Shown here in pieces: positions 33,652 through 41,877 of a stretch of 64,000 nt of DNA. How positions within the stretch are numbered: position 1 is the first letter of the stretch; each line of letters opens with the position of its first letter. Location: the NCBI RefSeq assembly GCF_039503195.1, contig NZ_JBCJKP010000001.1:10602001-10666000 (forward strand), written 5' to 3'. The notes under the pieces were generated by a model. That model searched no databases and was not told the origin of the DNA. It saw only the letters and a program-made list of their open reading frames with translations. Origin of the DNA: Streptomyces mirabilis (GTDB taxonomy: Bacteria; Actinomycetota; Actinomycetes; Streptomycetales; Streptomycetaceae). Position numbers and translations under genes: made by a program.

Positions 33652-34553
33652 CGCGGCCCCAGGAAAGACTGTTCGTGCTCGAGGCCAGCAGCGGCGGTCG
33701 CCTGTTCTCCGTGAACCCCGACGGCTCCGACAAGAAGGTCATCGTCACCGGGTGCAGGATTCCCGACGGGATCGCCGTCGATGTCCGGGCCGGGCACATC
33801 TACTGGACGAACATGGGCCGTCCGCCGGAGAACGACGGCTCGATCGAACGCGTGGACCTGGACGGAGACAACCGGACGACGATCGTCCCGAGCGGTGGCA
33901 CGCATACGCCGAAGCAACTCCACCTCGAGGCCGCCGGCCGGAAGCTGTACTGGGGTGATCGCGAAGGCATGCGCGTCATGCGCTGCGACCTCGACGGGCA
34001 CAACGTGGAGACCCTCGTACAGACGGGGCAGGGAGAGGACGACCGGCGCGACGAGACCAACTGGTGCGTGGGAGTCGCCGTCGACCCGGTCGGCGGACAC
34101 CTCTACTGGACACAGAAGGGCCCGAGCGACGCGGGACTCGGGAACATCCTGCGCGCCGGAATCGAGCTGCCCGCTGGGGAAAGTGCGGCCGAACGCGGCG
34201 ACATCGAGGTGTTGTTCGACGGCCTGCCCGAGCCGATCGACCTGGAGCTCGACCTCACGCGGCGCTTGCTGTACTGGACGGATCGCGGCGACCCGCCGCG
34301 GGGCAACAGTGTGAACCGCTCGCCGGTGGACGCGCCGGAAGGGCAGCGGACCCCCGAGATCCTGCTGACCCACCTCATGGAAGGCATCGGTCTCGCCCTC
34401 GATCCGGAGGACGGCCGCATGTACGTGACCGACCTCGCCGGGAACGTCTACGCGGCGGACCTCGACGGATCGAACCAGAGCGAGATTCTCATCCTGCAGG
34501 GCAACCTCACCGGCATCGCCCGTGCCGTGCTGCCGACCGGAACGAACGGATAG
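33648..34553 (+). CDS. YWTD-type beta-propeller protein
   Basis: Protein of 301 residues made of repeated LDL-receptor class B (YWTD) blades: HIYWTNMGRPP, KLYWGDREGMRV, HLYWTQKGPSD, LLYWTDRGDPP and MYVTDLAGNVYA, each about 45-50 residues apart. Six blades would form a single propeller. There is no signal peptide, so it is cytoplasmic. Such proteins occur beside 3-hydroxyacyl-CoA dehydrogenase-like genes, but I know of no defined reaction. The GTG start overlaps the upstream stop by four bases. It could be a lactonase-like hydrolase of the SMP-30 fold or a binding protein. Confidence 0.8.
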   Translation: MTRPQERLFVLEASSGGRLFSVNPDGSDKKVIVTGCRIPDGIAVDVRAGHIYWTNMGRPPENDGSIERVDLDGDNRTTIVPSGGTHTPKQLHLEAAGRKLYWGDREGMRVMRCDLDGHNVETLVQTGQGEDDRRDETNWCVGVAVDPVGGHLYWTQKGPSDAGLGNILRAGIELPAGESAAERGDIEVLFDGLPEPIDLELDLTRRLLYWTDRGDPPRGNSVNRSPVDAPEGQRTPEILLTHLMEGIGLALDPEDGRMYVTDLAGNVYAADLDGSNQSEILILQGNLTGIARAVLPTGTNG

Positions 34554-34581
34554 GCCGTGTCTGACACATGATGCCCAAATC

Positions 34582-34603
34582 CCGCCCGGCGACCTCCGGG
34601 CGG
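34582..34603 (+). terminator. Hairpin after the acyl-CoA operon
   Basis: CCGCCCGG, a six-base loop, then CCGGGCGG, 29 bp after the stop of the propeller gene. Confidence 0.6.
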
Positions 34604-34768
34604 ACGGCGCTCCTAGCCAGAAAGGGCCGAACCAGTGAGTGGAACTCGACGCCTGCTGTGCTGCTCAGCCAGGCGCCTTGACGCCGTCAGTGAGGAGGCG
34701 CAGCAGACGCCGAATCAGTAGCGCCAGGCCGCCGAGCGCGCGAAAAGGCCGCAGGCCCCGGGCTAGGC

Positions 34769-35221
34769 TCAGCCCACCGCCTGCTTCACGAGCGCGCTGA
34801 TCCGCGCCTCCACCTCGGATGTCACCTCGGTCAGGGCGAAACCGGCCGCCCACATCGTGCCCTCGTCCAGCTTCGCCTGGTCGCTGAACCCGAGCGTCGC
34901 GTAGCGCGCCTTGAACTTCGCCGCGCTCTGGAAGAAGCAGACGACCTTGCCGTCCAGCGCGTAGGCGGGCATCCCGTACCAGAGCTTCGGCGCGAGCACC
35001 GGGGCGTCGGCTGTGATGACGGCATGGACGCGTTCGGCCATGATCCGGTCCGACTCCTGCATCTCGGCGATCTTCGCGAGCACGTCCCGCTCCGCCTCCG
35101 CGGCCTTGTCCGCGCGCGAGCCGCGGCGCGCTGCTGTCTTCAGCTCTTGGGCGTGGTCCTTCATCGCGGCCCGTTCCTCGACCGTGAATCCCTCGCGCGT
35201 GCTGCTGTCGGTGCTGGTCAT
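34769..35221 (-). CDS. DUF1801-domain protein
   Basis: Protein of 150 residues. The N-terminal part is charged and helical ([20 protein letters not shown]); the C-terminal part carries the DUF1801/YdhG-like fold pattern [20 protein letters not shown] followed by [19 protein letters not shown]. Family function is not settled (an iron-chaperone role has been proposed for a Bacillus relative). AAGGAAG precedes ATG 35221. It is divergent from a TetR gene with a strong palindrome between them, so it may belong to that repressor's regulon. Confidence 0.85.
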   Translation of the reverse strand: MTSTDSSTREGFTVEERAAMKDHAQELKTAARRGSRADKAAEAERDVLAKIAEMQESDRIMAERVHAVITADAPVLAPKLWYGMPAYALDGKVVCFFQSAAKFKARYATLGFSDQAKLDEGTMWAAGFALTEVTSEVEARISALVKQAVG

Positions 35222-35369
35222 GACAGATCTTCCTTCGTCGATCCGATGGGGCGGGTGTTGATCTGATTCGGCGGGACTTTGGGCGTCAGTGGCGACACGC
35301 CGTCACCTCGGCATCGGCGCGCACCGTGCCGATCGATACAGAATGCTGCGCGCGGCCCTCGGCGTTGTC

Positions 35370-35390
35370 AACGGCACGATGCGTGCCGTT
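35370..35390. promoter_or_regulatory. TetR operator palindrome (9-bp arms)
   Basis: AACGGCACG-ATG-CGTGCCGTT, perfect over 9+9 bp, ending 12 bp before the TetR start at 35403 and 149 bp upstream of the divergent DUF1801 gene. Length and position suit an autoregulatory TetR site. Confidence 0.7.
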
Positions 35391-35402
35391 AGAGTTGGTG
35401 GC

Positions 35403-36011
35403 ATGAGCGACACGCCCGCCACGCCACGCCGTCGAGGTGCCGTGCGCACCGAAGAGCTGCTGCGGGCAACCCTCGATCTGGCTGCGGAGGTCGGGTACGC
35501 GGGCCTGAGTATCGAGGCGGTCGGCCGACGGGCCGGGGTCGGAAAACACACGATCTACCGGCGCTGGCCGTCCAAGGCGGCGCTGCTGCTCGACGCGCTC
35601 AGTCACGTGTGGACCAGGGACCTGGACTACCGCGACACCGGGAACGTCCGAAGGGATCTGCGCGAACAGTTCCTACTGTCGAGCTTCGCCCTCTCCAGCC
35701 CGCCGATCGGCCCCATCTACCGCGCAGTCATCGCGGAAGCGCAGGCTGATTCCACGCTGCGGGCGACCCTGCACGAACGATTCCTGGCCACCGTCGAGCA
35801 GAGCACCCTCGAGCGGATCACCCGCGCCCAGCACACCGGTGAGCTGACCGCAGCAGCGAACCTGGAATTCGCCGCCGAGGTGCTGTGCGGCACCCTCTAC
35901 TACCGCAGCCTGCTGTCGACCCGCCCCATTGACGAGGCCGCGATCGACGGACTGCTGGACATGTTCATGGCCGCCTACGGAACCACCGACCAGGGCCTGG
36001 CTGATCATTGA
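35403..36011 (+). CDS. TetR-family regulator
   Basis: Repressor of 202 residues. Helix-turn-helix region LSIEAVGRRAGVGKHTIYRRW (30-50) followed by PSKAALLLDALSHVW; the C-terminal domain (IYRAVIAEAQADSTLRATLH, AEVLCGTLYYRSLL) is the TetR_C group with the conserved YYR motif. ATG 35403 is preceded directly by the palindrome, indicating autorepression. It lies tail to tail with the FMN reductase. Confidence 0.92.
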   Translation: MSDTPATPRRRGAVRTEELLRATLDLAAEVGYAGLSIEAVGRRAGVGKHTIYRRWPSKAALLLDALSHVWTRDLDYRDTGNVRRDLREQFLLSSFALSSPPIGPIYRAVIAEAQADSTLRATLHERFLATVEQSTLERITRAQHTGELTAAANLEFAAEVLCGTLYYRSLLSTRPIDEAAIDGLLDMFMAAYGTTDQGLADH

Positions 36012-36249
36012 ACTTGTTTGTACGTCGTGGAGAATTGACGGATGTGGCGTGAGATCGGACAGAGCCGCTGTCGCCGAGTTGTGAGCGGCGGGTGGTGTCT
36101 GTGGCGGGACCACCGTCAGGTGATCGACGGTGTGCTGTCACGTCTGCGGACGGGACCAAGGTCCCTATCGCCCGCGACGGTCTGGGCTTTCCTCATCGTT
36201 CGTACAGCGGATCCAACGTTGTAGAGGTTGGGGATAGGGTTTCGGCCGT

Positions 36250-36831
36250 TCAAGCAGCGGCTCGGGAAGCTGCGCGCAGTGGGCCGAGCGCCTGCGCCCA
36301 CGCCAGCAGCTCGTCGACCAGCCCGTGCACCTCTGCCACGTGCAGCTCCTGCGGCCGGAAGTCGGCAAAGGCCTCGAAGTCCTCGCGCAGCGAAAGCGCC
36401 ACCTGAGGCCCGATGTCCGCCATCCGCAACGGGCCCGCCTGCGCACGGAGCTTCTGCACCGCCATGACGGCGCCGAAGATGCCGTAGCCGACGTAACCGA
36501 CCGGCTTGCCGCCCCACTCCGCGTAGAGGTAGTCGATGGCATTGGTCAGGGCGGCGGGCGGGGCGGTGTTGTACTCGGGCGTGACGACGATGAAGGCGTC
36601 GCACGATCCGATCCGCTCGGCCCATCGCTGTGTGTGCGGCAGCCGGCCCGGTGCCATGCGCGCCGGCACGGGCTCGTCGAGCAGCGGCAGCGCGTAGTCC
36701 TTCAGGTCCACGAGCTCGAAGTCCGCGGCGTCGCCTGCGTGTTCAACCGCCAGGTCCCGCACCCATTGGGCCACTTGGTCGCCGTTCCGGCCGGGGCGGG
36801 TGCTGCCGATGATGATGCCGATCCTGATCAT
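36250..36831 (-). CDS. NADPH-dependent FMN reductase family protein
   Basis: Flavodoxin-fold reductase of 193 residues. IGIIIGSTRPGRNGDQVAQW binds the FMN phosphate, VVTPEYNTAPPAALTNAIDY is the second flavin loop, and VGYGIFGAVMAVQKLR the third. GAGGAGA precedes ATG 36831. Such enzymes supply reduced flavin or reduce quinones, nitro compounds or chromate. Standing alone, its partner is unknown; reduced flavin for one of the monooxygenases in the window is possible, but those listed are self-contained flavoproteins. Confidence 0.92.
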   Translation of the reverse strand: MIRIGIIIGSTRPGRNGDQVAQWVRDLAVEHAGDAADFELVDLKDYALPLLDEPVPARMAPGRLPHTQRWAERIGSCDAFIVVTPEYNTAPPAALTNAIDYLYAEWGGKPVGYVGYGIFGAVMAVQKLRAQAGPLRMADIGPQVALSLREDFEAFADFRPQELHVAEVHGLVDELLAWAQALGPLRAASRAAA

Positions 36832-37025
36832 GCCCGATTCTCCTCTTCTTGGTTTTGGTGCTGGTGCGCCGAACCTGTCGCTGCTCGGTTTCTGGTGGGG
36901 GCGCGACAAGCCGTTGCCGGTCGCCGCTTTTTGCCCGAGCGGTGTGTGGGCGGTGTCGGAGGCAGCTGACCGTCCGCAAGGGGAGCTTGTAGCCACTTCC
37001 TCGGCCGCGGCGTGAGCTCATCGGG

Positions 37026-37949
37026 TCAGTCCGCGTCCGGACGGACCCGTTGTGTTGCGCGCAGGACCGCCCAGGCGTCAGCCACGGGACCCATGTGCCC
37101 GAGCTTGTCGGGGTTGCTCACCGTGCGGATCGTCTGGATCCGTCCATCGAGGATGTCGAGTGTCCAGGTGTTGAGGACCTTGCCGTCCGGGTCGCGGAAG
37201 ATCGCGCCCGGCTGGCCGTTCACCTGGTGCCGTTCCACGACGCCGCCGATCTGGATGAACGGCGGGAGGAGGGTGGCGAGCACCTGGGACACATGGTCGG
37301 CGCCGAAGAAACCCCTGGCCCACTGCGGGGCCTTGCCGCCGCCGTCCCCGACCAGCGACACGTCGCTGGCGAGCAGTTCTCGCAGCCCGTCGATGTTTCC
37401 CTCCCGCAAGGCGTCGAAGAACCGCTCGGCGAGCTTCTCGCGCTCCTTCCGGTCGGCCTCGAACCGGGGCCGGCCCGCGTCCATGTGGCGGCGTGCCCGC
37501 ACCGCGAGCTGGCGGCACGCCGCCTCCGACCTGCCCACCGCCGAGGCGATGTCCGGGAAGCCGAAGGCGAACACCTCCCGCAGGACGAAGACCGCACGTT
37601 CCAGCGGGCTGAGCCGTTCCAGCAGCAACAGGGATGCCATCGACAGCGTGTCGGCGAGTTCCGCCGAGTGCTCCGGGTCCTCATAGGGGTCGGTGAGCAG
37701 TGGCTCGGGGAACCACGGCCCGACGTACTCCTCCCGCCGCCGGCGGGCCGAGCGCAGCACGTCGATCGAGATCCGGGTGACCACGGCCGAGAGGAACGCC
37801 TTTGTCGACGTGGGCCGGGTCGCGGAGAGCTCGTAGCGCAGCCAGGTCTCCTGGACCGCGTCCTCGGCCTCGCTCACGCTGCCCAGGATCCGGTAGGCGA
37901 TCGAGAACAGCAGGGGCCGCAGCTGTTCGAACTCCTCGGTCCGGGTCAC
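37026..37949 (-). CDS. sigJ: ECF41-type RNA polymerase sigma factor with SnoaL-like C-terminal domain
   Basis: Extracytoplasmic-function sigma factor of 307 residues. Region 2 (LLFSIAYRILGSVSEAEDAV) and region 4 (LSPLERAVFVLREVFAFGFP, AVGRSEAACRQLAVRARRHM) are followed by a SnoaL-like domain of about 110 residues. Three ECF41 hallmarks are present: the WxPEP motif (VGPWFPEPLL), DGGGK (LVGDGGGKAPQ) and NPDKL (VSNPDKLGHM). In this group the extension replaces an anti-sigma factor and tunes activity from within. The GTG start overlaps the epimerase stop (GTGA), so it is translationally coupled. Epimerases are one of the three gene types known beside ECF41 genes. The gene symbol is by family resemblance. 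Confidence 0.93.
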   Translation of the reverse strand: MTRTEEFEQLRPLLFSIAYRILGSVSEAEDAVQETWLRYELSATRPTSTKAFLSAVVTRISIDVLRSARRRREEYVGPWFPEPLLTDPYEDPEHSAELADTLSMASLLLLERLSPLERAVFVLREVFAFGFPDIASAVGRSEAACRQLAVRARRHMDAGRPRFEADRKEREKLAERFFDALREGNIDGLRELLASDVSLVGDGGGKAPQWARGFFGADHVSQVLATLLPPFIQIGGVVERHQVNGQPGAIFRDPDGKVLNTWTLDILDGRIQTIRTVSNPDKLGHMGPVADAWAVLRATQRVRPDAD

Positions 37950-38878
37950 GCCAGCCCCTCCTTGAAGCCCTGCCGCCACGACGGATAGCGCGGCTCCCAG
38001 CCGAGCTCCCGTTTGGCCTTCGCGTTGGAGAAGCCGCGCCCCTCGGTCATCATCGTCACCACCACCTGTCCGGCCAGCAGCCGGGCCAGCCACGGGGGGA
38101 TGCGCACCGGCCGTTTGGCTCCCGCGCACGCCGCGAGATGGGGCAGCCACTCGGCGGCCGGGGCCGGGTCGTCGTCGACGATGTTGAACACGCCCCTCGC
38201 TTTCTGCTCGACGGCCAGGACGGTGGCGCTCGCCGCGTCGTCGAGATGGATCCAGGAGGCATAGCCGGTGCCGTTGCCGACCAGCGGGAACTGCCGCTTG
38301 CGCACGAGTACGACCTGGTCGTCGGTGGCGCCGGGCCCGTAGAACGCGCCGTATCGCATCACCGCGCCGCCGGCGCCGGTGACGGCATCCTCGACGTGGC
38401 GCAACGCTGCCATCGCCGGGTGCGCGGGTGTTTTCTCGTGCAGGTCCAGCGGGTCCTCCTCGGTCTTCACCCAGCCGCCCTCGCGGATCCCGTTCCAGTT
38501 GGCGTAGCCCTGCGCGACGAAGTGCGGCACGCCGGTCGCCTCGGCGGCGGCCAGCAGGTGATCGGTTCCCTCGGTGCGCAGTCTGATGGTGGGCAGGGAC
38601 CAGCGGTCGAAGTGCTTCAGGTCGGGCTTGCCGGCGTGAGCCATGCTGATCCCGGTCATCTGGTGCACGATCACGTCCGGGCGGGCGGCCGCCACCGCTT
38701 CGCCGACGGACATCGGGTCCAGTCCGTCCATCACGACGCCGTCCGCGCCCAGTTGCTCCACGAAGCCGAGCTTGGCCGTGCTTGTCGTCGTGGCCGTCAC
38801 CCGGTGGCCACGAGCCACGAGCTGCGGTACCAGCCGCCGCCCCAGGACTCCACTCCCGCCTGCCACGAACACCCGCAT
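37946..38878 (-). CDS. NAD-dependent epimerase/dehydratase (ECF41 partner)
   Basis: Extended short-chain dehydrogenase of about 310 residues. N-terminal MRVFVAGGSGVLGRRLVPQL gives the GxxGxxG dinucleotide site; HQMTGISMAH, VMRYGAFYGPG and IHLDDAASATVLAVEQ follow at the expected places. In-frame starts exist at 38887 and 38884, but ATG 38878 has AGGAAGG eight bases ahead. It is the first gene of the epimerase-sigma operon and the probable main target of the sigma factor, given the ECF41-like promoter at 38923. Substrate not predictable. Confidence 0.9.
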   Translation of the reverse strand: MRVFVAGGSGVLGRRLVPQLVARGHRVTATTTSTAKLGFVEQLGADGVVMDGLDPMSVGEAVAAARPDVIVHQMTGISMAHAGKPDLKHFDRWSLPTIRLRTEGTDHLLAAAEATGVPHFVAQGYANWNGIREGGWVKTEEDPLDLHEKTPAHPAMAALRHVEDAVTGAGGAVMRYGAFYGPGATDDQVVLVRKRQFPLVGNGTGYASWIHLDDAASATVLAVEQKARGVFNIVDDDPAPAAEWLPHLAACAGAKRPVRIPPWLARLLAGQVVVTMMTEGRGFSNAKAKRELGWEPRYPSWRQGFKEGLA

Positions 38879-38922
38879 GACCATCACCTTCCTGCTTTCG
38901 GAGTCTGTCTTCGACGATCTGA

Positions 38923-38950
38923 GACGAGACAGCCCCGCCGTTCTGTGACA
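38923..38950 (-). promoter_or_regulatory. ECF41-type promoter
   Basis: On the minus strand TGTCACA (38950-38944), 17 bp, then CGTC (38926-38923), about 45 bp before the epimerase start. ECF41 sigma factors are reported to use TGTCACA and CGTC elements with a 16-bp gap, so this is a near-exact match with one extra base. It predicts that the operon is driven by its own sigma factor. Confidence 0.72.
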
Positions 38951-39586
38951 TCGGAGGGCGGGGGAGGGAAATGGCGGGGAGGAGGCCGCCGGTGCCGCCC
39001 GGGCACGGCCCGAGACGGGGGCGGGCCCGCCGTACGTAGGCCGGCCGTCAGGTCGTCATGATGGGCCCGGGCTGCCCACCCGGCGAACAGCCGAAGAGCC
39101 CGGCTGACAAGCACCGGCCAGGGCTCTTGCCTTCCCTGGCGAGACGGGCGTGCGCACGGTCGCGGCCTGTTCGTCATCGACGGCGCGGCGCCGGCGCCGT
39201 CAGGTACACCAAACGCATGGTGGTGACGCGGTCGCAGGCGATGGTGATCCCGATGAGGACACCGTGACTGGGGAAACACCCGGCCACAGCTCCTGGGGAA
39301 TGACGTCGGTGTCGGCGAACGGGCGCCGGGATCCGTCGTTCCGGGAGTGCGGGCGCGTACGGAGTGCTCTAGCGTCGTATGAGCGAGGGTGGCCGATACC
39401 GGGCCGATCGGGTCTCGGAGGAAGCGCACACCACCCGCACGACAGGCACGGGACACCGCCTGCTCGACCCCTGTGGTGCTCGATCCCCGGGGGATTCCGT
39501 CTCTCGCGTTCGCTCGCCGCCGCCCCCGCCCGCGGTTCGGCGCGCCCAGGACCGCGTGATCCGCCCCAGAGAGCAGGTGCATCCTC
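38951..39586. other. Intergenic, no gene recognised
   Basis: About 640 bp with no convincing gene. It contains a GC-rich hairpin at 39179-39201 (GACGGCGC/GCGCCGTC, 7-base loop). Confidence 0.45.
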
Positions 39587-39850
39587 ATGCGTCGTTCGGC
39601 TTGTATTCCCTGTGTTCTCGCCGGCCTGGCCCTCGCCCTGGGCGGCACCGTCATCGCCGCACCAGCCGCTCACGCGGACATCGCGGCCTGCGAGAACCAT
39701 GTCCGGGACCAGGGCACCGAGGTCACGGACGCGGTCCGGATGGCGTGTTACGTCGGTCTGGTGGGCGACCAGAGCGGCTGTGTCGGCGATCTGGGCCGGG
39801 CCGGGGTGGCGGACGCCGTCGCAGCCGAGGCGTGCCGCCAAGCCCCGTAG
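39587..39850 (+). CDS. Small secreted cysteine-containing protein (87 aa)
   Basis: Short exported protein. The signal peptide is RRSACIPCVLAGLALALGG and ends near APAAHA. The mature part of about 57 residues (IAACENHVRDQGTEVTDAVR, MACYVGLVGDQSGCVGDL) has four cysteines, enough for two disulfides, and a helical look. Function unknown; small four-cysteine secreted proteins are common in Streptomyces. No strong ribosome site was seen, so the start is moderately sure. Confidence 0.7.
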   Translation: MRRSACIPCVLAGLALALGGTVIAAPAAHADIAACENHVRDQGTEVTDAVRMACYVGLVGDQSGCVGDLGRAGVADAVAAEACRQAP

Positions 39851-40219
39851 CAAGTCGCTGCCTCAAGGGAGAGGCCGAGTGCTCCGGAGACCTCCGCGGG
39901 CCCCGGGACGGACGGCGCCCGGTATCCGGGTGCTAGGAACCTCCGCCCATCTACGCAACAGGCTCCGTTCGGCCGTCGCCGCGCCGCCGGCCCTCGTCGT
40001 CGCCGCTGCCGACAACTGGTCAGTGCAACTGAACATGAGCCGCACTGCGAGCCATCAACGCGGCAGTCGCTGGACAATGACGAACTGTCAGGGGAGGGTG
40101 ATTCTCACGGGTGCGCTGCGGGACTGCCGCACTGTGGTGGTCGCTCGATATGTGCTCCAAGCCCCTCGCATCTGGACATGACCGGCGGTGCCGCCTCAGC
40201 CCCGCCATAGGTTTGGGTC
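39851..40219. other. Intergenic, no gene recognised
   Basis: About 370 bp between the secreted protein and the transporter. No coding frame or clear signal seen. Confidence 0.4.
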
Positions 40220-41623
40220 ATGAATTCCTCCTCGTCCGCCCGTCCTTTGCCGCCTGCCGCAGAGACAACCACGCGTGCGGTATTCGGCCCCAGCTGGTTC
40301 GCGGCGGTCATGGGCACGGGCATCGTCGCCAACGCGGCGGTCACGCTTCCCCGGGGCTTTCCCGGGCTGCGGACTCTCGCCACGGTGGTCTGGTTGGGCG
40401 CCGCGCTGCTGCTGATCCTGCTGGCCGTCGGTTACCTCAGGCAGCGGGCGCTGCGGGTACACGCGGCTGATCCGGTGGCGGCCCAGTTCTTCGGCGCGCC
40501 GCCGGTGGCGCTGCTCACGGTGGGCGCCGGGGCGCTGGTGTTGGGTCGGCGGCTGATCGGGCTCGAGGCAGCGCTGCGTCTGGACTGGGCGCTCTGGTCA
40601 CTCGGTACCGTGCTCGGTCTTGTCACGGCGTGCACGGTGCCGTATCTGATGGTCACCCGGCACCGCTTCGCGCCGGACTCGGCGTTCGGCGGCTGGCTGA
40701 TGCCGGTGGTGCCGCCGATGGTCTCCGCCGCGACGGGCGCGCTGCTGGTGCCCCACGCACCGGCCGGGCAACTGCGGCTCGCCCTGCTGCTGGGGTGTTA
40801 CGCGATGCTGGGGCTCGGCTTCGTCGCGGCGCTGCTCGTGCTGGCCATGATCTACGGGCGCCTGGTGCACCACGACATACCTGCCGCGACCGTGGTGCCC
40901 ACGGTGTGGATCGGGCTGGGGGCGTTGGGCCAGTCGGTGACGGCGCTCGGCGCGCTGGCCGCTGCGGCGCCGAGCGCCTTGCCCGCGCCCTACGCGCGAG
41001 GCGCCGCGGTCGCCGCGTTGCTGGGGGGAGTGTCGGTATGGGGCTTCGCCATGCTGTGGCTGGCGCTCGCCGCGGGGCTGACCGCACGGACGGTCTGGGG
41101 CGGGCTGCCCTTCGCACCCACATGGTGGTCTTTCATCTTCCCGGTGGGCGCGTGTGTGACGGCCACGAGCGCTCTCGCCGCGCGGACCGGATCGCAGCTG
41201 TTCATATGGGCGGCTGTCGTGCTCTACGTGCTGGTGGTCGTTGCCTGGATGGTGGTGGTGAGCCGCTCCCTGCGCTACGCCGCCGGACACATGCGCCGCC
41301 GACCCGTCATCGAGCACGCGCGCCGTCGGCCCGCCGAGCCGGACGCGCGCCACGGCGTGGCGCCCGTGCTCAAGGGCACCGTCCGCAGCAGTGCCAGGGA
41401 CGGCCGCCCGGTTTCCGAGGCCCGCGTCACCCTCCTGGACCCGGCGGGCGACGTCGTCGGCATCGCGCTCACCGCCGAGGACGGCTCGTACACCTTCACG
41501 GGTCTCGAAGCCGACCAGTACACCGTCGTCGCTGCGGGATACCCGGCTCGGGCGGCATCCCTCACCCTGGATGTGGCCGGCCAGGACGCCTTTGATCTGA
41601 CGCTGGCACACGACGAGGGATGA
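40220..41623 (+). CDS. TDT-family transporter fused to a carboxypeptidase-regulatory-like domain
   Basis: Membrane protein of 467 residues. The first 360 residues give about ten hydrophobic segments with the TehA/Mae1 (tellurite-resistance/dicarboxylate, TDT) pattern: FGPSWFAAVMGTGIVANAAV at the start and LPFAPTWWSFIFPVGACVTA near 300. After a basic linker (RRRPVIEHARRRPAEPD), the last 80 residues form a CarboxypepD_reg/transthyretin-like beta-sandwich: LKGTVRSSARDGRPVSEARV, TLLDPAGDVVGIALTAEDGS, YTFTGLEADQYTVVAAGYPA. The C-terminal domain should face the cytoplasm if the topology is as in TehA. The fusion is unusual; transported anion unknown. Confidence 0.85.
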   Translation: MNSSSSARPLPPAAETTTRAVFGPSWFAAVMGTGIVANAAVTLPRGFPGLRTLATVVWLGAALLLILLAVGYLRQRALRVHAADPVAAQFFGAPPVALLTVGAGALVLGRRLIGLEAALRLDWALWSLGTVLGLVTACTVPYLMVTRHRFAPDSAFGGWLMPVVPPMVSAATGALLVPHAPAGQLRLALLLGCYAMLGLGFVAALLVLAMIYGRLVHHDIPAATVVPTVWIGLGALGQSVTALGALAAAAPSALPAPYARGAAVAALLGGVSVWGFAMLWLALAAGLTARTVWGGLPFAPTWWSFIFPVGACVTATSALAARTGSQLFIWAAVVLYVLVVVAWMVVVSRSLRYAAGHMRRRPVIEHARRRPAEPDARHGVAPVLKGTVRSSARDGRPVSEARVTLLDPAGDVVGIALTAEDGSYTFTGLEADQYTVVAAGYPARAASLTLDVAGQDAFDLTLAHDEG

Positions 41624-41640
41624 ACGGCTCCTGTCGCTGA

Positions 41641-41672
41641 CGGGCCCGCTCCGGGCGTTCGGAGGGGGCCCG
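41641..41672 (+). terminator. Hairpin after the TDT gene
   Basis: CGGGCCCGCTCCG and CGGAGGGGGCCCG, a 13-bp stem with one mismatch and a six-base loop, 17 bp after the stop. Confidence 0.6.
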
Positions 41673-41775
41673 CCTGGCATTCGCGTGCATGGGCGCAGCA
41701 GGGGGGGCGAGGTCGTCCGTCCGCGCCGCGTACCTGCTCGCCGGCAGGAGGCACCATGGCCACCGGGACGCCACC

Positions 41776-41817
41776 CCGCTGCCCTGCTCTGCGCACGTGC
41801 GCAGAGCAGGGCAGCGG
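41776..41817. terminator. Perfect 42-bp palindrome between convergent genes
   Basis: Left arm CCGCTGCCCTGCTCTGCGCA plus C, right arm its exact complement, with no loop; the centre is CAC/GTG between 41796 and 41797. It lies between two convergent genes (stops at 41623 and 41878) and is probably a bidirectional terminator, though its length and perfection are exceptional. Confidence 0.65.
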
Positions 41818-41877
41818 CGGCGAGGATACGCGGTTGCCGGGCGCGGCCGGGCCGCCTTCCCACAGCGGCCTGCGGTG

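Noticed and set aside
38884..38951. Joining the epimerase and sigma factor into one 641-residue protein
   Set aside because: That frame reads the epimerase out of register; two separate proteins with a GTGA overlap fit all motifs.
41776..41817. Replication origin or telomere-like palindrome
   Set aside because: Only one isolated palindrome between convergent genes; no cluster of palindromes, no telomere-protein genes, no DnaA boxes.
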